Below, piece after piece: positions 29,911 to 37,795 of a DNA stretch of 64,000 nucleotides. The translations under genes were made by a program, and so were the position numbers. Origin of the DNA: Bradyrhizobium sp. WD16 (lineage in GTDB: Bacteria > Pseudomonadota > Alphaproteobacteria > Rhizobiales > Xanthobacteraceae); assembly GCF_024181725.1 (NCBI RefSeq), contig NZ_CP028908.1, positions 3,771,501 to 3,835,500 on the forward strand, written 5' to 3'. The stretch's first letter is position 1, and each line of letters begins with the position of its first letter. Below the pieces are notes generated by a model. The model was not told the origin of the DNA, made no database searches, and worked only from the letters and a program-made list of their open reading frames with translations.

Positions 29911-30840
29911 ATGCTTCGCAAGCTGTTCGGTCTCGCCGCTCTCGCCGCAATGACCGGTCTCGGGTTGTTCTGGGTAATCACCCTGCCGACGGTGGTGCCA
30001 GCCAGCACGCTTGCAGCCTATACGCCGGATCTCGACAACGGCCGCATCGCCTTCAATGTCGGCGGCTGCGCTTCCTGTCACGCCGTCCCGGGTCAGCCGG
30101 ATCGCCTGCGGCTCGGCGGCGGGCTCGCCATGTCCTCGCCGTTCGGCACCTTTCATGTGCCCAATATTTCTCCCGATCCGGTCGATGGCATCGGGCGCTG
30201 GAGCGAGGCCGATTTCGTGACCGCGGTGCTCAAGGGCACCTCGCCCCAGGGCACGCACTATTATCCGGCCTTTCCCTATGGTTCCTACCAGCGTGTCAGG
30301 GTCGAGGACGTACGCGATCTGTTCGCCTTCTTGAAGACGTTGCCGCCGGTCGCCGGCAAGGTGCCTGACCACGACCTGCGCTTTCCGTTCAACATACGCC
30401 GCAATGTCGGGTTCTGGAAATTCCTGTTCCTGGACGGCAAATCCTTCACGCCTGATCCCGCGCGTGACGCGGTATGGAATCGCGGCGCCTATCTCGTCGA
30501 CGGCTTCGGTCACTGCGCCGAGTGCCACAGCCCGCGCAATGCGCTGGGCGGCATCGTCGTCTCGCAGCGCCTTGCCGGCGGTCCCAATCCGGAAGGAGAG
30601 GGATGGGTGCCGAACATCACGCAGAAGGGATTGGCGGGCTGGTCGGACAAGGCGATAGCCTATTTTCTCGCGACCGGAGAGACGCCGGAGGGCGATTCTG
30701 CCGGAGGCTCGATGACCAAGGTGATCCGTAACACCGAGCATCTCGGCGAGGCCGATCGTGCCGCGATCGCCGCTTATCTCAAATCGCTGCCGGCCGTGGA
30801 TGGCCCGCCGCGACCGAAGCCGCCGGCACCGAGGACCTGA
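29911..30840 (+). CDS. Membrane-anchored dihaem cytochrome c
   Basis: A 309-residue protein with an N-terminal hydrophobic anchor (about residues 4-30) and two haem motifs, CASCH near residue 53 and CAECH near residue 205. The two cytochrome domains resemble those paired with periplasmic dehydrogenases or sulphite oxidases in alphaproteobacteria. The tail is proline-rich. Its electron donor is not evident; the molybdenum subunit upstream lacks a signal peptide, so a direct complex would require another exported partner. Confidence 0.85.
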   Translation: MLRKLFGLAALAAMTGLGLFWVITLPTVVPASTLAAYTPDLDNGRIAFNVGGCASCHAVPGQPDRLRLGGGLAMSSPFGTFHVPNISPDPVDGIGRWSEADFVTAVLKGTSPQGTHYYPAFPYGSYQRVRVEDVRDLFAFLKTLPPVAGKVPDHDLRFPFNIRRNVGFWKFLFLDGKSFTPDPARDAVWNRGAYLVDGFGHCAECHSPRNALGGIVVSQRLAGGPNPEGEGWVPNITQKGLAGWSDKAIAYFLATGETPEGDSAGGSMTKVIRNTEHLGEADRAAIAAYLKSLPAVDGPPRPKPPAPRT

Positions 30841-30993
30841 GCCCGAGCGGTGGACGCCGCGCGCCGCAATCACCCGTTGCATTGACGAGGCCGCCCCTGC
30901 GTCGCTCCATCCGCCGCTGAGACTGTTCGGCGGCTTCTGCGCCGTATCGCGTCACGGATCGCGGCAGCGCCGCTTCATGCCGCTTCATTCGCC

Positions 30994-31032
30994 CAAAAGA
31001 AAAAGACCTCCGGCGGGGCATCGCCGGAGGTC
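30994..31032 (-). terminator. Rho-independent terminator of the porin gene
   Basis: Read on the - strand, GACCTCCGGC and GCCGGAGGTC form a 10-bp stem with an eight-base loop (31005-31032), followed by TTTTTCTTTT. It lies about 47 bases after the porin stop. Confidence 0.88.
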
Positions 31033-31078
31033 CCATTTGGAGGTCTACGTTGAAGAGTCTCCTTTCGTTATCAGACGC

Positions 31079-32590
31079 TTAGAAGCTGCGAATGATCTGG
31101 ACCGCGCCGTTGTAGAGGTTCTGGTCCTTGATCTGATAGGCGGTACCGCCGGCGACGCCCGGGACCGAGGTGCCCGTCGTTGTCCAGGTGCCGTTCAGGT
31201 TGGTGTGCAGCCGGCTGTAGATGAATTCAGCCGACAGCGTGAGGTTCTTCACCGGGGTCCAGGCGGTACGGGTACCGACCTGGGCGATGCTGAACTTCCA
31301 ATCGCCCGTGTTGGTGCCATTGAAGGAGCCGGTGCCCAGCAGGGTGCCGTTGGCCGCCGCGCTCAGCAGTGCATCGCCGGTCGAGCCGTACGAAATCTGG
31401 CTGTACGAACCAAATACCGAGGTGCGCCAGGCCGGATTCCAGTAGTGCTCGTAATAGCCGCTGACGTCCCAGGCGGTGCTCTTGGCGATGCTGGAGCCGT
31501 TGGTAGCGTTGGTGCCGGCATAGACGCCATCGAGCACGTAGCCGAACGCGATGCCGTTGTCGCCGATCTTGGCGAAGCGGCCCGCGCCGTTGGTGTCGAC
31601 GGTGCCGCCGAACACGTATTTGGCGGCGCCGTTGGCGAAGCTCGCTTCGACCTTCAGGCTGTCGGCCGCGCCGGTCGGCAGGTTCTTGAGTTCGAACGCG
31701 CCGGTCAGCGCATAGCCCCAGGTCGAGCTCGGATGTCCGCTGCCGCTATCAGTCGAGGTGTAATACGTGCCGTGTATCTCATGCGCTGCCGCGGCGAAGT
31801 GCAGCGAGCCCCAGGCCTGGTCGACGCGCAGGTTGCCGACGATATCCGGCACATGGTTGCCGAGCTCGGCGTTGCCGAGGAAGCTGTTGCTGGTGGTGCC
31901 ATAGCCGCTGGTGGCCGAGCCGAACGGACCGATGAAGGCGAAGCTGGTGTTGACGATGCCGGCATTGCGGTACGGATCGGCGCTCTCGAGCGACAGAGTG
32001 CCCGACACGCCGTTGCCGAACTGCCAAGTGTAGGCGATCTGCGGGATGCCGGTGGCGTTGTTGGAGCCGCCGAAGAAGGCAGACGAGATCGTCGGCTTGG
32101 ACAGCGCCCACTGCGGATCGAACTGCGACACCGCCTTGCCAAGGGTGAAGCCGGCGAACTGGATGAAGGCGAAGTCGACTTCGGTGTAACCGCCGGAGAG
32201 GTTCTCGCGACCCTGGCTGAAGTCGAACTGCATGTTCGCGTAGGTGCGCAGCACGCCGTATTCGGTGGCGGTGCGGGTGTCGACGAACAGGTTCAGACGC
32301 TCGCGGGTCGCGTAGTAGTTGCGATTGTAGGAATTGGAGCCGCCGACGCCGCCCTGCCAGAACGGCGCATCGTACGTGTTGCCGTTGAAGGCGACGTCGA
32401 GGCGCAGCGCGCCGCCGATACGCAGGCACGTGTCGGTGCCCGGGATGTAGTAGAAGCCTGCGCCGTAGAGCGAGCAGACCTTCACATATTCGACCGCCTT
32501 CGCCTTGACGGGAAGATCAGCTGCCTGAGCGCCGGTCAGCGCGACGAGACCTGCCGCGGAGCCGAGCACGAGGCTCTTCAAAACGTTCAT
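31079..32590 (-). CDS. Porin (Porin_2 family outer-membrane channel)
   Basis: A 503-residue outer-membrane beta-barrel protein. The signal peptide MNVLKSLVLGSAAGLVALTG ends at AQAA, then ADLPVKAKAVEYVKVCSLYGAGFYYIPGTDTCLRIGG, the hallmark of rhizobial Porin_2 proteins with two cysteines. The C terminus ends in phenylalanine (QIIRSF), as barrels do. ATG 32590 has GGAGG upstream. It is a strong single-gene unit with its own promoter and terminator. Confidence 0.92.
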   Translation of the reverse strand: MNVLKSLVLGSAAGLVALTGAQAADLPVKAKAVEYVKVCSLYGAGFYYIPGTDTCLRIGGALRLDVAFNGNTYDAPFWQGGVGGSNSYNRNYYATRERLNLFVDTRTATEYGVLRTYANMQFDFSQGRENLSGGYTEVDFAFIQFAGFTLGKAVSQFDPQWALSKPTISSAFFGGSNNATGIPQIAYTWQFGNGVSGTLSLESADPYRNAGIVNTSFAFIGPFGSATSGYGTTSNSFLGNAELGNHVPDIVGNLRVDQAWGSLHFAAAAHEIHGTYYTSTDSGSGHPSSTWGYALTGAFELKNLPTGAADSLKVEASFANGAAKYVFGGTVDTNGAGRFAKIGDNGIAFGYVLDGVYAGTNATNGSSIAKSTAWDVSGYYEHYWNPAWRTSVFGSYSQISYGSTGDALLSAAANGTLLGTGSFNGTNTGDWKFSIAQVGTRTAWTPVKNLTLSAEFIYSRLHTNLNGTWTTTGTSVPGVAGGTAYQIKDQNLYNGAVQIIRSF

Positions 32591-32740
32591 GTAACCTCCA
32601 AGTTGCCAAGGGCAGGGCGTTTCGGACGTGAATCGTCCGAGCAAACCCGGCCCGCTGAGCCCGACGCCGCAGGTGCCAGCCTGCGAAAGCCCTCGTCGGG
32701 ACGACTTCGAGGGAGCCCCCCTCTGCCGTGTATATTGGAT

Positions 32741-32746
32741 ATTATA
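32741..32746 (-). promoter_or_regulatory. Porin -10 box candidate
   Basis: On the - strand the hexamer is TATAAT in an A+T-rich stretch (32730-32800), about 150 bases before the porin start. No good TTGACA is seen 17 bases upstream. The -35 area instead contains the 12-bp site GAAACTAACTTA, so activation or repression there is plausible. Confidence 0.5.
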
Positions 32747-32768
32747 CCTAGGCAGATATTCGAAATAG

Positions 32769-32959
32769 GAAACTAACTTATCTATTGGGATTGAGTAACA
32801 AGTGTGTCGTGGGCGACACAGTCGAGTTTTGGGCCTGCCCAAGCCTTGCCCCAGCATCGGTGTCGCGGGTTGGTTGCGCCGCAGCGAAAACCGCTGGCGG
32901 AACAAATACTTTCTGGATTTGTTTCGGGATTGTTGTAGTTATGTTTCTAAGTTAGTTTC
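32769..32959. promoter_or_regulatory. Paired 12-bp inverted sites between porin and marR
   Basis: GAAACTAACTTA at 32769-32780 and its exact complement TAAGTTAGTTTC at 32948-32959. One copy covers the porin -35 area; the other lies about 95 bases before the MarR-family start. The rest of the 462-base intergenic region holds no supported gene. Confidence 0.55.
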
Positions 32960-33052
32960 ATCGCGCCGTGAGAATCATAAAAATTGCGGTGAATGATCGA
33001 TGCTCGCGCCGCGTGTGGCGGACGGCATTGGGGGAAGCTGGGGGAATCAGAA

Positions 33053-33643
33053 ATGCCGGGCCGCAAAGCTGGGCGCCAAGTGGTCGGGAGGCCGGCGGCG
33101 CGGATGGGGGTGCGTAGTCCGCGGAATGAGGCTGGCGGAACCGGCTCATCCGCTGCGTTGCCGTTGCCACTGCCCTGCGCCGGATACCCCGTCTACCGGC
33201 AGATCGTCTGGGATATCGTCTCGATCATGGATTATCTGGACGAGATGCGCTCGCGCTGGGCCGAGCGGATCGGCGTCACCGGGCCGCAGTGGAAGATCCT
33301 GATGGCTATCGTCGATCTCGACCAGGGCGAGGGTACCTCGGTCGGCGAGGTCTCTGCCAAGGTCCATGCCGCCTCCACCTTCGTCACCACCCAGACCAAA
33401 CTGCTGGAACAGCGGGGCTATCTCAGGCGCATGCCGTCGCCCAGCGATGCCCGGGTCGTCCTGATGTCGCTGTCCGACAAGGCTCGGAAGGAGTTCGCCG
33501 AGACCATGCGGCCCTGGGGCGACTTCCACGAGTTCATTTTCGCGGATTTTACGCCGGCGGCCCTTCGCGAGTTCGCCGAGCGACTGGCGGCGGTCAAGAA
33601 GCGCACCGAGATCATCCGCCGCCGCGTCGGCGACGAAGCTTGA
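33053..33643 (+). CDS. MarR-family transcriptional regulator
   Basis: A winged-helix regulator. The conserved part (about residues 60-150 of 196) reads MRSRWAERIGVTGPQWKILM, TSVGEVSAKVHAASTFVTTQ, LLEQRGYLRRMPSPSDARVV, the MarR recognition helix and wing. I chose ATG 33053, with GGGGGA about seven bases upstream; the N-terminal 40 residues are unusually rich in Gly, Arg and Ala, so a later start is possible. It faces away from the porin gene, which suggests control of itself and perhaps the porin. Confidence 0.78.
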   Translation: MPGRKAGRQVVGRPAARMGVRSPRNEAGGTGSSAALPLPLPCAGYPVYRQIVWDIVSIMDYLDEMRSRWAERIGVTGPQWKILMAIVDLDQGEGTSVGEVSAKVHAASTFVTTQTKLLEQRGYLRRMPSPSDARVVLMSLSDKARKEFAETMRPWGDFHEFIFADFTPAALREFAERLAAVKKRTEIIRRRVGDEA

Positions 33644-33756
33644 GAGGCTGGCTATCGCCGGCTCTGCGTCTGGCGCGCAGGGGGCGTCGCGCTCTGCGGG
33701 TGGCGTCCGGTGGCCCTGTATTTTAAAGAGCGGCACCGTTCCCAGCCGTCCCGCCG

Positions 33757-34797
33757 ATGAATCCCCTCAAGGCCATATCGCTCAAACTGCTCAGCACCCT
33801 GATGTTCGCCCTGATGGGGGCGCAGGTGCGATACCTCGGCGGCGCCTATCCGGTGGGCGAGGTGGCGTTTTTCCGCGCCCTTTTCGCCTTGTTGCCGATC
33901 CTGGCGGTGTTTGGCTGGCGCGGCGAGCTGCGCGGCGCCCTGCGCACCAGGCGGCCGCTCGATCACGTGCTGCGTGGCATCTTCAGCATCGTCGGGACCT
34001 TCTGCACCTTCGGAGCGCTGGCGCGGATTCCGCTGGCCGATTTTACCGCCATCGCCTTCATCGCCCCGCTGATCACGGTGGTATTTGCGGCGCTCTTTCT
34101 CAAGGAGCATGTCCGGGCCTACCGCTGGACGGCGGTGGGCATCGGCTTCGGCGGCGTCATCTTCATGCTGCAGCCTCATCTCGGCCTGCAGGGTGAACTC
34201 ACCACGCCGGTCCTGGTCGGGCTTGGTTTCGCGTTCACCAATGCGATGACCGCCGCCGGCGCCACCATCCAGATTCGGCGCCTCACGGCGACCGAAACCA
34301 CTGCGTCAATCGTGGTCTTCATGACGCTGCTGGTGATGCTGTTCTCGCTTCTGACCGTCGGGTTCGGCTGGCGGATGCCGGCGCGGACCATCGAACTCGC
34401 CGCCCTGATCGGCGTCGGCGTGAGCGGCGGGCTCGGCCAGATGTTCTTCACCGAAAGCTATCGCTATGCGCCTGCCTCGCTGCTGGCGCCGTTCGATTAC
34501 TCGGCGATGCTATGGGCCTTCATTCTCGGTTTTGCGCTGTTCGCGGAGGTGCCGACCGCGCCGGTGCTGGTGGGTGCTGTGATCGTCGCCGGCGCCGGCA
34601 TCTTCGTTGTTCTGCGCGAGCGTTTGCTTGGCCTCAAGCGGCGTCGCGAGATGCCGATCGCGCCGATCGCCGCCGTGCCGGATGACGGCATCGCTGCTCA
34701 AGATTCGGCCGTGGATGCTGACGCACTGACCGGCCGGCTTCCGGCAGATCGGGCGGACGGCAAGATGGCGCTCACGGGCGTTGCCGGCACGGGTTGA
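33757..34797 (+). CDS. EamA/DMT-family transporter
   Basis: A 346-residue inner-membrane protein with ten hydrophobic segments in two EamA halves (LLSTLMFALMGAQVRYLGG and later LLAPFDYSAMLWAFILGFALFAE). The motif FDYSAMLWAFILGF is common in RhaT/RarD-like exporters of alphaproteobacteria. It probably moves a small metabolite; direction and substrate are unknown. About 40 hydrophilic residues follow the last helix and are not conserved in the family. Confidence 0.85.
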   Translation: MNPLKAISLKLLSTLMFALMGAQVRYLGGAYPVGEVAFFRALFALLPILAVFGWRGELRGALRTRRPLDHVLRGIFSIVGTFCTFGALARIPLADFTAIAFIAPLITVVFAALFLKEHVRAYRWTAVGIGFGGVIFMLQPHLGLQGELTTPVLVGLGFAFTNAMTAAGATIQIRRLTATETTASIVVFMTLLVMLFSLLTVGFGWRMPARTIELAALIGVGVSGGLGQMFFTESYRYAPASLLAPFDYSAMLWAFILGFALFAEVPTAPVLVGAVIVAGAGIFVVLRERLLGLKRRREMPIAPIAAVPDDGIAAQDSAVDADALTGRLPADRADGKMALTGVAGTG

Positions 34798-34814
34798 CCG
34801 CCGGTGGGGGTGTT

Positions 34815-35057
34815 TCAGGTGCCGAAGGCCTTGAAGGTGATGATGGTGTAGGTGTCCTGGATGCCCGGGATGAGCTGGACCTTCTCATTGACGAAGTGGC
34901 CGATATCGATGTCCTTGTCGACGTAGAATTTCACCAGGAGATCGTAGTCCCCGGCGGTCGAGTAGATCTCCGACGCAATTTCCGCCTCGGCCAGCGCGTT
35001 CGCCACCGCGTAGGACTGCCCAAGCTTGCATTTGATCTGGACGAAAAACGGCACCAT
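34815..35057 (-). CDS. Stand-alone Lrp/AsnC ligand-binding (RAM) domain protein
   Basis: An 80-residue protein consisting only of the RAM/AsnC effector domain: VPFFVQIKCKLGQSYAVANAL and the beta-strand core YDLLVKFYVD. There is no helix-turn-helix. Such proteins form rings and sense amino acids, sometimes modulating full Lrp regulators. ATG 35057 has GGAG upstream. It ends 17 bases from the convergent transporter stop. Confidence 0.85.
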   Translation of the reverse strand: MVPFFVQIKCKLGQSYAVANALAEAEIASEIYSTAGDYDLLVKFYVDKDIDIGHFVNEKVQLIPGIQDTYTIITFKAFGT

Positions 35058-35127
35058 GTTCAATCTCCGGCAGCGCTTCGGCGCTGGCTTGCGGGCAAGT
35101 CGGTCTCGACGGCGAATTCGGTGATGC

Positions 35128-35143
35128 TAGTGTCCGGACACTA
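35128..35143. repeat. Collapsed palindrome made of two repeat tips
   Basis: TAGTGTCCGGACACTA is exactly the left and right eight-base tips of families B/C joined with no interior, inside the longer perfect palindrome 35123-35148. It is followed by the usual 15-bp spacer (35144-35158, GCATCAATATCATTC) and repeat D2, so it occupies the place of a C unit. Confidence 0.75.
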
Positions 35144-35158
35144 GCATCAATATCATTC

Positions 35159-35233
35159 TAGTGCGGTTTGGGATCTGACGCACGTACGACAAAACGCTGC
35201 AATGCTGATACGAGCGTCAGATCCACCGCACTA
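35159..35233 (+). repeat. Palindromic repeat D, copy 2
   Basis: 75 bp with TA ends, tips TAGTGCGG and CCGCACTA, inner arms GGATCTGACGC and GCGTCAGATCC. It ends 88 bases before the thiD start. Confidence 0.88.
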
Positions 35234-35321
35234 GAACCAAAATCCGCATGGCGTGGCAAGCGCAGGGCCGGCAGACGCCAAGGGCCGGACCCGCTGCTCT
35301 CGACCAGCCGGCGGTGGAACA

Positions 35322-36182
35322 ATGAAGGACGCCATGGCAGTGGTGGGCTCTCCGACTATTCCTGACGCGCACCCCAGGCCTGTACCGATCGCGCTTACCA
35401 TCGCCGGATCGGATTCCGGCGGGGGCGCCGGAATTCAGGCCGATCTCAAGACCTTCGCCGCCTGCGGCGTCTATGGAGCCTCGGTGATTACGGCCGTCAC
35501 CGCGCAGAACACTAAAGGCGTGAGTGCCGTCCATGTGGTGCCGGCGGACATCGTCGCCGCCCAGATCGATGCCGTGTTTTCCGACCTCGATGTCCGTGCA
35601 GTCAAGATCGGTATGGTGGCACGGCAGGACGTCGTGGAGGCTATCGTCGCCGGTCTCGCGCGCTGGACTCCGGCACCGCTGGTCGTCGATCCCGTGATGA
35701 TCGCGACCTCCGGCGACAGTCTGCTGGCGCCGGACGCGGTCGCCGTGTTGCGCGATCGCCTGTTGCCGCGCGCCACCCTGATCACCCCGAATCTGCCCGA
35801 AGCTGCGGCCCTGCTCGGTGAGACCGTCGCTGCCGACGATGCCGCGATCGCGCGGCAGGGGCGGGCGCTGCTCGCTATCGGCTGCGAGGCCGTACTGATC
35901 AAGGGCGGCCACGGCAGCGGCCCTGAAAGCATCGACCATCTCTTTACCGCCGATGGAATCGTGCGGTTTCCGGCGCCGCGTCTCGACACCGCCAACACCC
36001 ACGGCACCGGCTGCACGCTGTCATCGGCGATCGCGGCGTTTCTTGCCCGCGGCGAGGATATCGTCTCCGCCGTCGGTGCCGCCAAGGCCTATGTCACGGC
36101 GGCAATCACTGCTGCTGACCGCCTTGCCGTCGGTCGGGGTCACGGGCCTGTGCACCACTTTCACGCGATCAAAACGCCGTAG
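35322..36182 (+). CDS. thiD: Hydroxymethylpyrimidine/phosphomethylpyrimidine kinase
   Basis: Phosphorylates HMP and HMP-P in thiamine synthesis. Conserved blocks are TIAGSDSGGGAGIQADLKTF near the N terminus, GVYGASVITAVTAQNT, VVDPVMIATSGD and the nucleotide site NTHGTGCTLSSAIAA. The product is 286 residues from ATG 35322; an upstream reading to 35253 would begin close to repeat D2 and is less likely. No thiamine riboswitch is seen upstream. Confidence 0.92.
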   Translation: MKDAMAVVGSPTIPDAHPRPVPIALTIAGSDSGGGAGIQADLKTFAACGVYGASVITAVTAQNTKGVSAVHVVPADIVAAQIDAVFSDLDVRAVKIGMVARQDVVEAIVAGLARWTPAPLVVDPVMIATSGDSLLAPDAVAVLRDRLLPRATLITPNLPEAAALLGETVAADDAAIARQGRALLAIGCEAVLIKGGHGSGPESIDHLFTADGIVRFPAPRLDTANTHGTGCTLSSAIAAFLARGEDIVSAVGAAKAYVTAAITAADRLAVGRGHGPVHHFHAIKTP

Positions 36183-36288
36183 GCTTCCTTCGTCGGGCAA
36201 TCCCTTCCGTGTCGCGACACTGTCGCATGGCCTTGCTATGCGAAAGCCACATGACGCTTTCGCGATTCTTGGAGCCCGGCGGAACAGC

Positions 36289-36942
36289 ATGACCACGACA
36301 GACCTCGATCGCTCCACGGTGGAAACCGCCTATGCGCGCTGGGCACCGATTTATGATGCGGTGTGTGGCCCAGTGATGGTGAAAGGCCGTCGCGCCGCCG
36401 CAAAGGCGGCCCGTGCCGTCGGCGGGCGCATCCTCGAGGTCGGGGTCGGGACCGGACTGTCCTTCGACGACTACGATACGACCACGGAAATCACCGGTGT
36501 CGATCTCTGTGCGCCGATGCTCGAAAAGGCACGCGCCAAGATGGCGACCGGGCGCTACCCATGGGTCAAGGCCGTGCACCAGATGGATGCCCACCGCATG
36601 ACCTTCGCCGATCAAAGCTTCGATTGCGTGGTGGCGCAATTTGTCATCACGCTCGTCGCCAGCCCCGAGCAGGTGCTTTCCGAGTGCCACCGCGTCGTCA
36701 AGCCGGGTGGCCGCATCATCCTCGTCAACCATCTCTATTCCGAGCGGGGCGTCGCCGCCGCCGTGGAACGCTGGGCCGCACAGAAGACGCGTGGACTCGG
36801 CCTGCGCCCGGAATTCCCCTTCGCGCGCCTTCAGGCATGGGCCGAGAGCACCCGCGAGGCGGTGCTGGTGGAACGGCGCAAAGTCGCGCCCTTCGGCATC
36901 TATACGCTGGTGTGCTTTGAGCGCACTCAAAAGGCCGCGTGA
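36289..36942 (+). CDS. pmtA: Phosphatidylethanolamine N-methyltransferase, PmtA type
   Basis: A 217-residue SAM-dependent methyltransferase. VETAYARWAPIYDAVCGPVM at the N terminus and RILEVGVGTGLSFDDYD (motif I), then ITGVDLCAPMLEKAR, match the Rhodobacter/rhizobial PmtA proteins that methylate phosphatidylethanolamine towards phosphatidylcholine. The start ATG 36289 follows a weak GGCGGA site. A related ubiquinone-type methyltransferase is an alternative. A PlcP-like phosphoesterase and a GT4 transferase follow. Confidence 0.8.
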   Translation: MTTTDLDRSTVETAYARWAPIYDAVCGPVMVKGRRAAAKAARAVGGRILEVGVGTGLSFDDYDTTTEITGVDLCAPMLEKARAKMATGRYPWVKAVHQMDAHRMTFADQSFDCVVAQFVITLVASPEQVLSECHRVVKPGGRIILVNHLYSERGVAAAVERWAAQKTRGLGLRPEFPFARLQAWAESTREAVLVERRKVAPFGIYTLVCFERTQKAA

Positions 36943-36994
36943 AGGACAAGCGATCGTTGAATTCTGGCAGCCGCTCGGCATGGGGACGCAGCAG

Positions 36995-37795
36995 ATGAGC
37001 GAAGCACCACAGGAACGACGTTTCCGCACACTCTTCATTTCCGATGTCCACCTCGGGGCGCGCGGGTCGCAGGCCGATCGCCTGCTGGATTTTCTACGTT
37101 ATCACGATGCCGATACCATCTATCTCGTCGGCGACATCATCGACGGCTGGGCGCTGAAATCGAATTGGCACTGGCCGCAGAGCCATAATGATTTCGTCCA
37201 GAAGATGTTGCGCAAGGCCCGCAAGGGCGCCAGGGTGATCTACGTCCCCGGCAATCACGATGAGTTCCTGCGCGGCTACTACGGCACCCATGCCGGCGGC
37301 GTCGAGGTGGTTGAGCAGGCGATTCACGAGGGGGCCGATGGTCGCCGCTATCTCGTGATCCATGGCGATATCTTTGATCTCGTCGTGCAGAATGCGCGCT
37401 GGCTCGCCCATCTCGGCGACAAGGCCTATGATTTCGCGATCCAGATGAACCGGCTGGTCAACTTCGGCCGCAAACTGTTCGGCCGGCCGTACTGGTCGTT
37501 GTCGCAATGGGCCAAACTCAAGGTCAAGAACGCCGTCAATTACATCGGCGCCTTCGAACAGACCCTCGCGGCGGAGGCGAGGCGGCACGGTGCCGACGGG
37601 GTTATCTGCGGTCACATTCACTACGCGACCATCCGCGATGAGCACGGTACCCGCTACATGAATTGCGGCGACTGGGTGGAGAGCTGCTCGGCGATCGTCG
37701 AGCATGAGGATGGCCGCTTCGAGGTCCTGCGCTGGACCGGGCCGCTGACGCGGACGCGCCCGGTGGCCAAGTCCCTCGCTGCGCAGGCTGCCTGA
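36995..37795 (+). CDS. LpxH/PlcP-like calcineurin-type phosphoesterase
   Basis: A 266-residue metallophosphoesterase of the COG2908 group. Metal ligands are visible in SDVHLG (D17, H19), GDIIDGW (D47), GNHDE (N87, H88) and GHIHYAT. The group includes LpxH and the phospholipase C PlcP that strips the head group from phosphatidylcholine in rhizobia under phosphate shortage. Many alphaproteobacteria use LpxI for lipid A, and the linkage to pmtA and a glycosyltransferase favours PlcP; both remain possible. The stop overlaps the next start as TGATG. Confidence 0.78.
   Translation: MSEAPQERRFRTLFISDVHLGARGSQADRLLDFLRYHDADTIYLVGDIIDGWALKSNWHWPQSHNDFVQKMLRKARKGARVIYVPGNHDEFLRGYYGTHAGGVEVVEQAIHEGADGRRYLVIHGDIFDLVVQNARWLAHLGDKAYDFAIQMNRLVNFGRKLFGRPYWSLSQWAKLKVKNAVNYIGAFEQTLAAEARRHGADGVICGHIHYATIRDEHGTRYMNCGDWVESCSAIVEHEDGRFEVLRWTGPLTRTRPVAKSLAAQAA

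Noticed and set aside
30758-32776. Long + strand reading of 672 codons across the porin gene
   Set aside because: It is antisense to a porin with a clear signal peptide, barrel end, promoter and terminator; its translation is Val/Arg/Gly-rich without a domain.
36183-36288. Possible Pho box before pmtA (CTGTCGC followed by a weak second half)
   Set aside because: Only the first half resembles CTGTCAT; the second half matches three of seven bases.
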